A stretch of 6,623 bases of DNA from Paracoccaceae bacterium (GCA_007123625.1 SKKS01000404.1:1-6623), one strand, 5' to 3'. Positions 1 through 6,319 are shown, numbered from the stretch's first letter. Made by a program: numbers and translations. The notes: generated by a model from the letters alone, not told the origin.

Positions 1-299
1 CATCCCGTCCAGCCCGGCAGAAGCCCTGACTGGAACAGCGCGAAGGCGGGAATGAACACATAGGTCAGGTAGTCGATGATCAGGTCCAGAAGCCCGCCAT
101 CGATCACCGGCGCGTTCTTCTTGACGTGATAGCGCCGGGCGAGCGGGCCGTCGATTCCATCGACGATGAAGGCGACTACCAGCCACAGGAACATCATCGC
201 CCAGTCGCCCTTGACCGCTTCGAGCAGCGCGAGCATGGCGAACACGGCGCCGGTTGCGGTAAACAGATGGACTGCGTAGGCGCGGATGGTCTGGTTCAT
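1..299 (-). CDS. pcs: Phosphatidylcholine synthase (CDP-diacylglycerol-choline O-phosphatidyltransferase), N-terminal part
   Basis: An integral inner-membrane enzyme that condenses CDP-diacylglycerol with choline to give phosphatidylcholine and CMP. The first 99 residues are present; the C-terminal part lies beyond the left edge. The CDP-alcohol phosphotransferase motif is complete: D50-G51, A54-R55, then twelve residues, G68, D72 and D76. The 12-residue gap between AR and G is the spacing known for bacterial Pcs, whereas most CDP-alcohol transferases have 8, and this is the main reason for calling Pcs rather than PgsA or PssA. Hydrophobic stretches at about 8-28, 34-48 and 70-93 look like the first membrane helices. 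The ATG at 299 is preceded by AAGG (minus strand, 305-308) with a 5-base gap. The start IRAYAVHLFTATG resembles rhizobial Pcs, as I recall it. The gene lies 71 bases downstream of xerC on the same strand and may be cotranscribed with it. Confidence 0.88.
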   Translation of the reverse strand, partial: MNQTIRAYAVHLFTATGAVFAMLALLEAVKGDWAMMFLWLVVAFIVDGIDGPLARRYHVKKNAPVIDGGLLDLIIDYLTYVFIPAFALFQSGLLPGWTG

Positions 300-370
300 G
301 AAAACCTTGTGGGGCAAAACTCCGGTGGCTGCAATATTCCAGGCACGCGGAATCTCGGACCCGTGGGATT

Positions 371-1294
371 TCAGGCGCGCGGGTGCGCAGCGGCATAGAC
401 CTTCATAAGGTGCGTGCTGTCCACGGCGGCATAGACCTGCGTCGATTGCAGCGAGGCGTGGCCCAGAAGTTCCTGGATCACGCGCAGGTCGCCGCCCGAG
501 GCCAGAAGGTGCGTCGCGAACGAATGGCGCAACGCGTGCGGCGTGGCCGAGGGCGGCAGCCCAAGCTGCATGCGGGACTGCTCCATGACGCGCGCGACCT
601 GCCGACGGCCCAGCGCGCCGCCGCGTGCGGCCCGGAACAGCGGCGTCGCCGGTGTCGCCGGGAAGGGGCAGGCGCGCAGGTAGCCATCGGTTGCGGCGCG
701 TGCGGCGGGCAGCACGGGCACCAGCCGTTCACGCCCGCCCTTGCCGGTGATGCGCAGGGTTTCGGCCAGCGGCGCATCGGCGCCGGTCAGTGACAGCGCC
801 TCCGACACGCGCAGCCCGCACCCCCACAACAGTGTCAGCACCGCTACATCGCGCAGACCCTGCCAGTCGTCGCGGTGCTGCAGCGGCGCGGTCGCCAGAA
901 TATCACGCGCTGCATCCACCGACACCGGGCGCGGCAGGCTGCGGCCGTGGCGCGGGCTGCGTGCCGAAAGGATCGCGGTCACGTCGATCCCCTCGCGGTC
1001 GGCGACCCAGCGCGCGAAGCTGCGCACCGCCGAAACGCGGCGGGCCAGCGTGCGCGCGCCGCTCCCCTGCGCGCGTTCCCGGGCCATCCAGGCGCGCATG
1101 TCGCTGATGCCGACCTCGGCCAGTGCTGCGGGGCCGACCGGGCCGCCGCGATGCCCGCACCAGAAGGCCAGGAACCCGGTCACATCGGCGCGATAGGCCA
1201 CAAGGGTATTGTCCGCCGCGCCGTCCAGCGCGGCCAGATGCGCGCACCAGCGTTCCAGCGCGTCGCGCAGCGCCTGCGGCAGGCTGAGGGTCAT
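371..1294 (-). CDS. xerC: Tyrosine recombinase XerC
   Basis: A site-specific recombinase that, with XerD, resolves chromosome dimers at dif near the terminus under FtsK control. The 307 residues match the usual Xer length. The N-terminal SAM-like core-binding domain covers about residues 10-100 and the catalytic domain about 120-300. All six active-site positions are visible: R162 (CGLRVSEAL), K185 (TGKGGRER), H253 and R256 (HALRHSFATHLL), H279 (LLGHASLQST) and nucleophile Y288 (TQVY). The ATG at 1294 overlaps the DUF484 stop as ATGA, which argues for translational coupling and fixes this start. The reading frame is open further upstream to 1585, but that part lies across the DUF484 gene. XerC rather than XerD is inferred from the DUF484-xerC pairing, which is also seen in E. 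coli (yigA-xerC); sequence alone would leave some doubt. Confidence 0.93.
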   Translation of the reverse strand: MTLSLPQALRDALERWCAHLAALDGAADNTLVAYRADVTGFLAFWCGHRGGPVGPAALAEVGISDMRAWMARERAQGSGARTLARRVSAVRSFARWVADREGIDVTAILSARSPRHGRSLPRPVSVDAARDILATAPLQHRDDWQGLRDVAVLTLLWGCGLRVSEALSLTGADAPLAETLRITGKGGRERLVPVLPAARAATDGYLRACPFPATPATPLFRAARGGALGRRQVARVMEQSRMQLGLPPSATPHALRHSFATHLLASGGDLRVIQELLGHASLQSTQVYAAVDSTHLMKVYAAAHPRA

Positions 1295-2013
1295 GACAGC
1301 CAGTGGCGCATGGACCGCTCGAAGATGCCAGCGAAGAACGCCAGCAGGTCGGTGCCTTGTCCGGGTTTGAACAGGTGCGGATCCTCGGACCCCATGGCCA
1401 GCATCCCGGTCATCCGGCCTTTCCCCAGGTCGAGCTTCATCAGCGCCTCGGAGCGCAGGTCCACCGCCCCTGGCCCATAAAGCCGGTCGGTGGCGGGGAT
1501 GTTCTGGCGCAGCACCACATTGCGTGGCGGTGCCTGCCGACCCTGCGCCATGTAGCTGGCCACGAAGCCGGGTTCGACCACGCACAGCACGTCCCCGATC
1601 CGGCTGAGCGCCGGGTCGGCATCGCGTTCGGTGCTTTCCAGTACCAGCCGGATCGCATCGACCCGCAGGATATCGGCCACATCGTGCCCCAGCGTGTGCA
1701 GGAATCCTTCGAACTGGTCGGGGTCCAGCATGCGCAGGATCGCGCGGTGGATCTGGTTGGTGCCCGACAGGTTGTCATAGGCCGCCGCGATCACCGCGCG
1801 ATGCGCGTCTTCCAGCCGGTCAAGGCGCGCTTCCAGCCGTTCCATGGCCAGCCCGCGCAAATCGACGATATTGCGCCCCATCTGCGCTTCTGACGCGCCC
1901 ACCAGGGCACGCATGAGGTCGCGATCCTCAAGGATCATTGCGGGATCGGCGATAATCCGCGCCCGCATTTCGTCTTCGATCGCGACTGCCCGCGCGTTCG
2001 TGTTAGCTGCCAT
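1291..2013 (-). CDS. DUF484 family protein (GAF-like)
   Basis: A 240-residue cytoplasmic protein of the DUF484 family, whose molecular function is not established. Residues 45-80 are rich in charged heptad-like helix (LRGLAMERLEARLDRLEDAH) and probably form a coiled coil. Residues 95-235 fit the GAF-like domain. The C-terminal stretch at 202-226 (TGMLAMGSEDPHLFKPGQGT) is the most recognisable family signature. No signal peptide or membrane segment is seen. The ATG at 2013 gives the natural N-terminus MAANTNARAV, with GGGG just upstream as a weak ribosome binding site. The stop overlaps the xerC start by 4 bases, so the two proteins are probably made together, and a role alongside XerC is a fair guess but no more. 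It lies 53 bases after tal on the same strand, so it could share that transcript or use the weak promoter candidate at 2054-2059. Confidence 0.9.
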   Translation of the reverse strand: MAANTNARAVAIEDEMRARIIADPAMILEDRDLMRALVGASEAQMGRNIVDLRGLAMERLEARLDRLEDAHRAVIAAAYDNLSGTNQIHRAILRMLDPDQFEGFLHTLGHDVADILRVDAIRLVLESTERDADPALSRIGDVLCVVEPGFVASYMAQGRQAPPRNVVLRQNIPATDRLYGPGAVDLRSEALMKLDLGKGRMTGMLAMGSEDPHLFKPGQGTDLLAFFAGIFERSMRHWLS

Positions 2014-2053
2014 GACTGCCCCGGTTCTGCCTCAGGTATTCTTGTTGACCGGC

Positions 2054-2059
2054 ACTATA
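2054..2059 (-). promoter_or_regulatory. Candidate -10 box for DUF484-xerC
   Basis: The minus strand reads TATAGT here, 40 bases upstream of the DUF484 start. No good -35 box is found at 16-18 bases. The best available is TCAAAA at 2077-2082, with a 17-base spacer, inside the last codons of tal. It is a weak candidate. Read-through from tal is an equal alternative, since no terminator hairpin is visible in the 53-base gap. Confidence 0.3.
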
Positions 2060-2066
2060 GCGCAAG

Positions 2067-2720
2067 TCAGAGAATTTTTTGACCGGTTTTTTCCCAATCC
2101 TTCATAAATGCTGCCAGACCGGCATCGGTCAGCGGATGGCTGGCCAGTTTGCGGATCACTTCGGGCGGCGCGGTCATCACATCGGCGCCGATGCGGGCCA
2201 CGTCCGCCACGTGGTTCACGGTGCGGATCGAAGCGGCCAGAATCTGCGTCTCGTAGCCGTAATTGTCGTAGATCACGCGAATGTCTTCGATCAGTTCGGT
2301 TCCGTCGAGGTTGATGTCATCGAGCCGCCCGAGGAAGGGTGAGATGAAGGTCGCGCCCGCCTTGGCGGCCAGCAGCGCCTGATTGGCGGAAAAGCACAGC
2401 GTCACATTGACCATCTTGCCCTCGCCCGACAGCACCTTGCACGCCTTCAGCCCGTCCCAGGTCAGCGGCAGCTTTACGGCGATGTTGGGCGCGATCTCGG
2501 CCAGGCGGCGGCCTTCGGCGATCATCTTGTCAGCTTCCAGTGCCACCACTTCGGCGGATACTGGGCCGTCGACGATCCCGCAGATTTCCTTTGTGACTTC
2601 AAGGATATCGCGGCCGGACTTCAGGATCAGCGAGGGGTTGGTGGTGACCCCGTCGACCATGCCCAGTTCATTGAGTTCGCGGATCGCATCGGTATCCGCA
2701 GTATCGACAAAGAATTTCAT
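2067..2720 (-). CDS. tal: Small (MipB/TalC-type) transaldolase
   Basis: A cytoplasmic Schiff-base aldolase of the short transaldolase/fructose-6-phosphate aldolase family, 217 residues as usual. Transaldolase moves dihydroxyacetone between sedoheptulose-7-phosphate and glyceraldehyde-3-phosphate in the non-oxidative pentose phosphate pathway. The Schiff-base lysine is K83 (AVKLPLTWDGLKA). Other family positions are D6 (FVDTAD), T26-N28 (VTTNPS), N105-T107, R132 and A163-S164. Aligned by eye to E. coli FsaA, the two residues that separate the activities are transaldolase-like: E57 where FsaA has Q59, and F129 where FsaA has Y131. Transaldolase is therefore preferred over the common database name fructose-6-phosphate aldolase. 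The ATG at 2720 has AAAGGGG seven bases upstream on the minus strand. It is divergent from priA, with DUF484 following on the same strand. Confidence 0.93.
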   Translation of the reverse strand: MKFFVDTADTDAIRELNELGMVDGVTTNPSLILKSGRDILEVTKEICGIVDGPVSAEVVALEADKMIAEGRRLAEIAPNIAVKLPLTWDGLKACKVLSGEGKMVNVTLCFSANQALLAAKAGATFISPFLGRLDDINLDGTELIEDIRVIYDNYGYETQILAASIRTVNHVADVARIGADVMTAPPEVIRKLASHPLTDAGLAAFMKDWEKTGQKIL

Positions 2721-2737
2721 CGCCTGGCCCCTTTGGC

Positions 2738-2765
2738 TTGCAGCAGGTTTGCGGGGGCGTCATAC
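2738..2765 (+). promoter_or_regulatory. Weak candidate promoter for priA, overlapping that of tal
   Basis: TTGCAG (2738-2743), a 16-base spacer and TCATAC (2760-2765) lie about 54 bases before the priA ATG. The -10 box shares five bases with the tal -10 box on the other strand, so the two promoters would be mutually exclusive if both are real. The -10 match is poor. Confidence 0.25.
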
Positions 2766-2789
2766 CCTAAGCGCCCGCAGCCGCAAACC
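2746..2789. promoter_or_regulatory. Long imperfect palindrome in the tal-priA divergent region
   Basis: The left arm is GGTTTGCGG (2746-2754) followed directly by GGGCG (2755-2759). The right arm is CGCCC (2772-2776), a 4-base bulge (GCAG), then CCGCAAACC (2781-2789). This gives 14 complementary pairs around a 12-base centre. It covers the best promoter candidates for both genes, so it could be an operator for a dimeric regulator, or a hairpin in the priA leader if transcription starts further left. The structure is read directly; the function is inferred. Confidence 0.45.
2759..2786 (-). promoter_or_regulatory. Candidate promoter for tal
   Basis: On the minus strand, TTGCGG (plus coordinates 2781-2786), a 16-base spacer and TATGAC (2759-2764) form a plausible sigma-70-type promoter. 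It would start transcription about 30 bases upstream of the tal ATG. The -35 box is part of the palindrome arm and the -10 box overlaps its centre. Confidence 0.4.
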
Positions 2790-2818
2790 CCCGTTCGCAA
2801 CCGATCCGCGTGGAGCCC

Positions 2819-5023
2819 ATGCCAGCCCGACCGGCGCCTGATTTCTTTGACGAAGGTACGCCGCTTGCGGTGCTGACCACGCAACCGCTTGACCGGGCGC
2901 TGGATTACCGTGCGCCCGAAGGCGGCTGCTGGCTGGGCGCGCTGGTCGAGGTGCCGCTGGGCCCGCGCCGGGTGCTGGGGGTCGTCTGGGGGCCGGGCGA
3001 AAGCAACCTGCCGGTGACGAAGCTGCGCCCGGTGATCCGGGTGCTGGATGCCGCCCCCTTGCGCGCGGAGTTGCGCATGTTTCTGGAACGTGCCGCCGAC
3101 TACACGCTCACCCCCCTTTCGGCGATGCTGCGGCTGGCTACGCGGGCGCCGGGCCTGGGCGACGGGCCGTCGATGCGCAAGCTCCTGCGTCGGGGCGACA
3201 GCCTGCTCGGACGGATGACCGAGTCCCGCGCCCGCGTTCTTTCAGCCTATGACGATTTCGGCGGCGCGGCGCTGGCGCCGGGCGAGCTGGCGGCGGCGGC
3301 GGGTGTGGGCGGCGGTGTGGTGCGCGGTCTGGTGGCGGCGGGCGCGCTGGTCGAATGTGATGTGCCGCGCGACAGCCCGTTTCCCCGCCTGGACCCGGCT
3401 CGGCCGGGTCCCGCGCTCAACCCTGAACAGGACGCCGCCGCCGCCGCGCTGCGCGCGCGTGTGGCCCAAGCCTGTTTCGGGGCGGCCATGCTCAAGGGTG
3501 TGACCGGATCGGGCAAGACCGAGGTGTATCTTGAAGCGGTGGCCGAGTGTCTGGCGCTTGGGCGTCAGGCGCTGGTGCTGCTGCCCGAGATCGCGCTTAC
3601 CGCCGAGTTCCTGACCCGGGTTGAGGCGCGATTCGGCGCGCGCCCCGGCGAGTGGCACTCCGGCGTGACCCAGACCGAGCGGCGGCGGCTGTGGCGGATG
3701 GTGGGGCAGGGCGGCGCGCAGTTTGTCGTGGGGGCGCGCTCGGCGCTGTTCCTGCCGTTCCGCGATCTGGGCCTGATCGTGGTCGATGAAGAACACGACG
3801 GCTCCTACAAGCAGGAAGACGGCGTGCTCTATAATGCGCGCGACATGGCCGTGCTGCGCGCCAGTCATTGCGCCGCGCAGGTGGTACTGGCCTCGGCCAC
3901 GCCATCGCTGGAAACCTGGGCCAATGCCGAAAGCGGCAAGTATGCGCGGATGGACCTGTCCGCGCGGTTCGGTGACAGCGTGCTGCCCGAAATGCGCGCC
4001 ATCGACCTGCGGGCCGAGGATCTGCCCTCGGGGCGTTGGATATCGCCCACGCTGGAGCGGGCGGTGCACGCGCGGGTGGCGGCGGGTGAACAGGCGCTGC
4101 TGTTCCTGAACCGGCGCGGCTATGCGCCGGTGACGGTCTGCCGCGCCTGCGGGCATCAGATCGGATGCGACGATTGCGACGCACGGATGGTCGAACACCG
4201 GTTCCTGAACCGACTGATGTGCCACCAGTGCGGCGCGACAAAACCCATGCCCGCCGTCTGCCCGGCCTGCGGGGCAGAGGACCGGCTGGCCGCCATCGGC
4301 CCCGGCGTGGAACGGCTGGCCGAAGAGGCCACCGCGGTGTTCCCCCAGGCGCGGGTGGCGGTACTGTCGTCGGACCTGTTCGCGTCCGCGCGCGCGCTCA
4401 AGGCGCAGGTGGGCGCGATTGCAGCGGGCGATGCCGACATCATAATCGGCACGCAGCTGGTGGCCAAGGGGCACAACTTTCCACATCTGACGCTGGTGGG
4501 GGTGATCGATGCGGATCTCGGGCTTCAGGGGTCGGACCTGCGCGCGGCCGAGCGGTGCTTTCAGCTGGTGCGCCAGGTGGCGGGACGGGCAGGGCGCGCG
4601 GGCCAGCCTGGACTGGCACTCGTACAGACAAGCCAGCCCGACCATCCGGTGATCCGGGCGATCCTGGGCGGCGATGACGAAGGCTTCTGGCGGGCCGAGG
4701 CGGCGGCGCGTCGAGGCGCGGGAATGCCACCCTACGGGCGGCTGGCGGGGATCATCCTGTCGTCGCCCCGGCTGGAAGATGCCTTCGACATGGGCCAGAA
4801 ACTGGCGCTGAACGCAGCACCCCTGCGCGCCATCGGGGCCGAGGTCTGGGGCCCCGCGCCCGCGCCTGTCGCGCGTATCCGCGGGCGGCACCGGGTGCGG
4901 CTGCTGGTCAAGGCCGCCAAGGGCGCGCGGCTGCAGGGCGCTCTGCGCGCCTGGATCGCGCCGCATCGCCTGCCCGCAGAGTTGCGGCTGAGCATCGACA
5001 TCGACCCGCAAAGTTTCATGTAG
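2819..5023 (+). CDS. priA: Primosomal protein N' (replication restart helicase PriA)
   Basis: A 3'-5' superfamily 2 DNA helicase that recognises stalled or repaired forks and reloads the replicative helicase. With the ATG start it has 734 residues, normal for PriA. In order: 3'-end-binding domain (about 14-105); winged helix (about 115-180); helicase lobe 1 with Walker A GVTGSGKTE (K233), Walker B DEEH (323-326), aromatic-rich loop GSYKQ and motif III ASATPS (359-364); a two-zinc module with all eight cysteines (441, 444, 450, 453, 468, 471, 481, 484); lobe 2 with IIGTQLVAKGHNFP and QVAGRAGR (586-593); and the C-terminal domain. The frame also has a GTG at 2810 (737 residues). The ATG at 2819 is chosen because GGAG lies 3 bases before it, a short but usable spacing, while the GTG has no visible binding site. 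Confidence 0.96.
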   Translation: MPARPAPDFFDEGTPLAVLTTQPLDRALDYRAPEGGCWLGALVEVPLGPRRVLGVVWGPGESNLPVTKLRPVIRVLDAAPLRAELRMFLERAADYTLTPLSAMLRLATRAPGLGDGPSMRKLLRRGDSLLGRMTESRARVLSAYDDFGGAALAPGELAAAAGVGGGVVRGLVAAGALVECDVPRDSPFPRLDPARPGPALNPEQDAAAAALRARVAQACFGAAMLKGVTGSGKTEVYLEAVAECLALGRQALVLLPEIALTAEFLTRVEARFGARPGEWHSGVTQTERRRLWRMVGQGGAQFVVGARSALFLPFRDLGLIVVDEEHDGSYKQEDGVLYNARDMAVLRASHCAAQVVLASATPSLETWANAESGKYARMDLSARFGDSVLPEMRAIDLRAEDLPSGRWISPTLERAVHARVAAGEQALLFLNRRGYAPVTVCRACGHQIGCDDCDARMVEHRFLNRLMCHQCGATKPMPAVCPACGAEDRLAAIGPGVERLAEEATAVFPQARVAVLSSDLFASARALKAQVGAIAAGDADIIIGTQLVAKGHNFPHLTLVGVIDADLGLQGSDLRAAERCFQLVRQVAGRAGRAGQPGLALVQTSQPDHPVIRAILGGDDEGFWRAEAAARRGAGMPPYGRLAGIILSSPRLEDAFDMGQKLALNAAPLRAIGAEVWGPAPAPVARIRGRHRVRLLVKAAKGARLQGALRAWIAPHRLPAELRLSIDIDPQSFM

Positions 5024-5182
5024 ATGCAAGGTCCCATGATCATCTTCTATGCTGTGGTCGGCCAAGCCGCCGCGCTGCTCCCCTTGCGCCGGGACGCGTA
5101 TGCCGCCTGCGCCTCAGTTGCCCCCCCGATTTCCTGAAGAACCGCACACTTGACGTGCGACCCCCTGTGCATCTTCATCTTG

Positions 5183-5258
5183 CCCCAAATACTCCTGGGG
5201 AATCGCAGCTCTGCTGCGATGGGGGCAGCGCCCCCGAACCGCGTGTGCGCGCACGCGC
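5183..5258 (+). terminator. Hairpin cluster after priA, possible terminator
   Basis: Three hairpins and a palindrome lie almost end to end: CCCCA/TGGGG (5183-5200, 8-base loop), ATCGCAGC/GCTGCGAT (5202-5220, loop TCT), GGGGGC/GCCCCC (5221-5235, loop AGC), and an 18-base palindrome with one mismatch pair centred on GTGCGCGCAC (5241-5258). No T-run follows, so intrinsic termination is uncertain. The CCCCAAATACTCC...GGGG plus GGGGGCAGCGCCCCC arrangement resembles intergenic elements I recall from Rhodobacterales, which I cannot verify here. Confidence 0.35.
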
Positions 5259-5316
5259 CCGGCCCAACCGGCGCGGGGCCCGCAAGGGTTCCGTCGGCGG
5301 GCGGGAGAACCGGTCA
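5258..5316 (+). repeat. 59-base repeat, copy 1
   Basis: This copy matches the reverse complement of 6173-6231 at 55 of 59 positions, with the first 31 bases identical. The differences are at 5289, 5294, 5297 and 5308. It contains the small palindrome GCGGG-G-CCCGC (5273-5283) and ends in ACCGGTCA. It directly follows the hairpin cluster. Confidence 0.85.
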
Positions 5317-5332
5317 CACCGACTCGCCGCGC

Positions 5333-5360
5333 TTGCGATGGCGCCGAACCTGCCTATGTT
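5333..5360 (+). promoter_or_regulatory. Candidate msrA promoter
   Basis: TTGCGA (5333-5338), a 16-base spacer and TATGTT (5355-5360) make a plausible sigma-70-type promoter. It would give a leader of about 20 bases. The ribosome binding site AAGGA (5376-5380) stands 7 bases before the msrA ATG. The promoter begins 17 bases beyond repeat copy 1. Confidence 0.5.
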
Positions 5361-5387
5361 GTTCTCCAAACCGTAAAGGATTCCGCC

Positions 5388-6038
5388 ATGTTCTCTTTCC
5401 TGTCGAAACCCGCCGAGATGATCCGCCCCGAGGACGCCCTGCCAGGGCGCCCAGACCCCATCCCCACCGCCGAACGCCACCACGTCTTCGACCGCCCGCT
5501 GTCGGCACCGGTGCCCAAGGGCATGGCGCAGGCGATGGTCGGCATGGGCTGTTTCTGGGGGGTCGAGCGCATTTTCTGGAAAACACCCGGCGTCTGGCTG
5601 ACCCGCTCAGGCTACGCGGGCGGGTTCACCCCGAACCCGACCTATGACGAGGTGTGTTCGGGCCGGACCGGACACACCGAGGTGGTCCACATCGTCTTCG
5701 ACCCCGCAGTCCTGTCCTATGACGACCTTTTGCGCCTGTTCTGGGAAGGCCATGACCCGACCCAGGGCATGCGGCAGGGCAACGACCGGGGCACGCAATA
5801 CCGCTCGGCGCTCTATACCTATGACGCGGATCAGGCGGCTGCCGCCCAGGCCAGCCGTGAGGCTTATAACCAGACGCTATGCGCCGCAGGCTACGGCGCG
5901 ATCACCACCGAAGTGGCCCCTGCGCGCGAATTCTTCCACGCCGAGGAGTATCATCAACAGTACCTGTCGAAGAACCCGGCCGGGTACTGTGGCATCGGTG
6001 GCACCGGCGTGACCTGCCCTATCGGCCTGAACGCCTGA
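5388..6038 (+). CDS. msrA: Peptide-methionine (S)-S-oxide reductase MsrA
   Basis: A cytoplasmic repair enzyme that reduces the S form of methionine sulfoxide, free or in proteins, back to methionine, with thioredoxin as the usual electron donor. The 216 residues match the long E. coli-type MsrA. The catalytic cysteine is C55 in GCFWG. Substrate-pocket residues E98 (GHTEVV), D133 and Y138 (GNDRGTQYRS) sit exactly 4 residues beyond E. coli C51, E94, D129 and Y134. The resolving cysteines are C201 (GYCGIGG) and C210 (GVTC), so the full three-cysteine relay is present. No signal peptide is seen. The ATG at 5388 has a good AAGGA site. It appears monocistronic: 364 bases separate it from priA and 430 from prmA. 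The flanking 59-base inverted repeats are its odd feature. Confidence 0.96.
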   Translation: MFSFLSKPAEMIRPEDALPGRPDPIPTAERHHVFDRPLSAPVPKGMAQAMVGMGCFWGVERIFWKTPGVWLTRSGYAGGFTPNPTYDEVCSGRTGHTEVVHIVFDPAVLSYDDLLRLFWEGHDPTQGMRQGNDRGTQYRSALYTYDADQAAAAQASREAYNQTLCAAGYGAITTEVAPAREFFHAEEYHQQYLSKNPAGYCGIGGTGVTCPIGLNA

Positions 6039-6046
6039 GCAAACGT

Positions 6047-6073
6047 GCTGTTGCGCCGCCGGGGCGCGCCAGC
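6047..6073 (+). terminator. Hairpin after msrA, possible terminator
   Basis: GCTG-tt-GCGCC, loop GCCGG, then GGCGC-gc-CAGC form a 9-pair stem with one symmetric internal loop, starting 8 bases after the msrA stop codon. No T-run follows, so it is only a candidate terminator or 3' end stabiliser. Confidence 0.35.
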
Positions 6074-6172
6074 TGACCGCATGCGCCGCAGCGATACGGG
6101 GCACCAGATCCGACGTCGCGTCGATTCCTTGAAATCGTGCGGTGGTCAACGCGGAAGGGCGGGCATTTGGTC

Positions 6173-6231
6173 TGACCGGTGCTCCCGCCCGTCGGCGGAG
6201 CCCTTGCGGGCCCCGCGCCGGTTGGGCCGGG
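6173..6231 (-). repeat. 59-base repeat, copy 2 (inverted relative to copy 1)
   Basis: The reverse complement matches 5258-5316 with four substitutions and no gaps. Beside the same end of each copy, within 20 bases, lies a short GC palindrome (here CGCGCG-TTGC-CGCGCG at 6238-6253), although the flanking sequences themselves differ. A separate 7-bp pairing, GGGCGGG (6157-6163) with CCCGCCC (6184-6190), overlaps the other end. Confidence 0.85.
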
Positions 6232-6250
6232 CAGCGCCGCGCGTTGCCGC

Positions 6251-6319
6251 GCGCGCAGAGGGCGCAGGGCGCCGAACGGCAGGGGCAGGCCGCAGGCGGC
6301 GCGGCCCTCTGTCTCGCGC
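6251..6319. other. Long GC-rich foldback before prmA
   Basis: Nested complementary blocks lie in order: GCGCG (6251-6255) with CGCGC (6315-6319), CAGAGGGC (6256-6263) with GCCCTCTG (6304-6311), GCGCCG (6269-6274) with CGGCGC (6297-6302), and CGGC (6277-6280) with GCCG (6289-6292). A second hairpin, GTGGGGC/GCCCCAC (6342-6365), follows. It could be a structured RNA, a terminator-like barrier or an extension of the repeat. In DNA this GC-rich some pairing is expected by chance. Confidence 0.3.

Larger units (their letters stand above)
5024..5387. other. priA-msrA intergenic region
   Basis: These 364 bases hold no convincing gene. A 33-codon frame (5036-5137, MIIFYAVVGQAAALL...) begins 13 bases after the priA stop with AAGG just ahead. 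It has no recognisable family and is treated as doubtful. From 5183 on the region is a run of hairpins, then one arm of the 59-base inverted repeat, then the msrA promoter candidate and ribosome binding site. Confidence 0.7.

Noticed and set aside
1295..1585. Upstream extension of the xerC frame to 404 residues
   Set aside because: The extra 97 codons overlap DUF484 in another frame and look like shadow sequence. The ATG at 1294 gives the normal XerC length and an ATGA overlap.
2045..2086. Direct repeat of TTGACCGG at 2045-2052 and 2079-2086
   Set aside because: Only 8 bases, and one copy is made of tal codons for Thr-Gly-Gln. The repeat may be chance, and nothing else supports an operator.
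3242..5065. A 607-codon open frame on the minus strand opposite priA
   Set aside because: It lies antisense to a complete PriA with every helicase and zinc motif. Its translation is a low-complexity mix rich in Arg, His, Gly, Pro and Gln with no recognisable domain, as GC-rich third-position bias produces.
5258..6231. A composite transposon or MITE carrying msrA
   Set aside because: No transposase, no target-site duplication and no terminal-inverted-repeat signature were found, and msrA has base usage like its neighbours.
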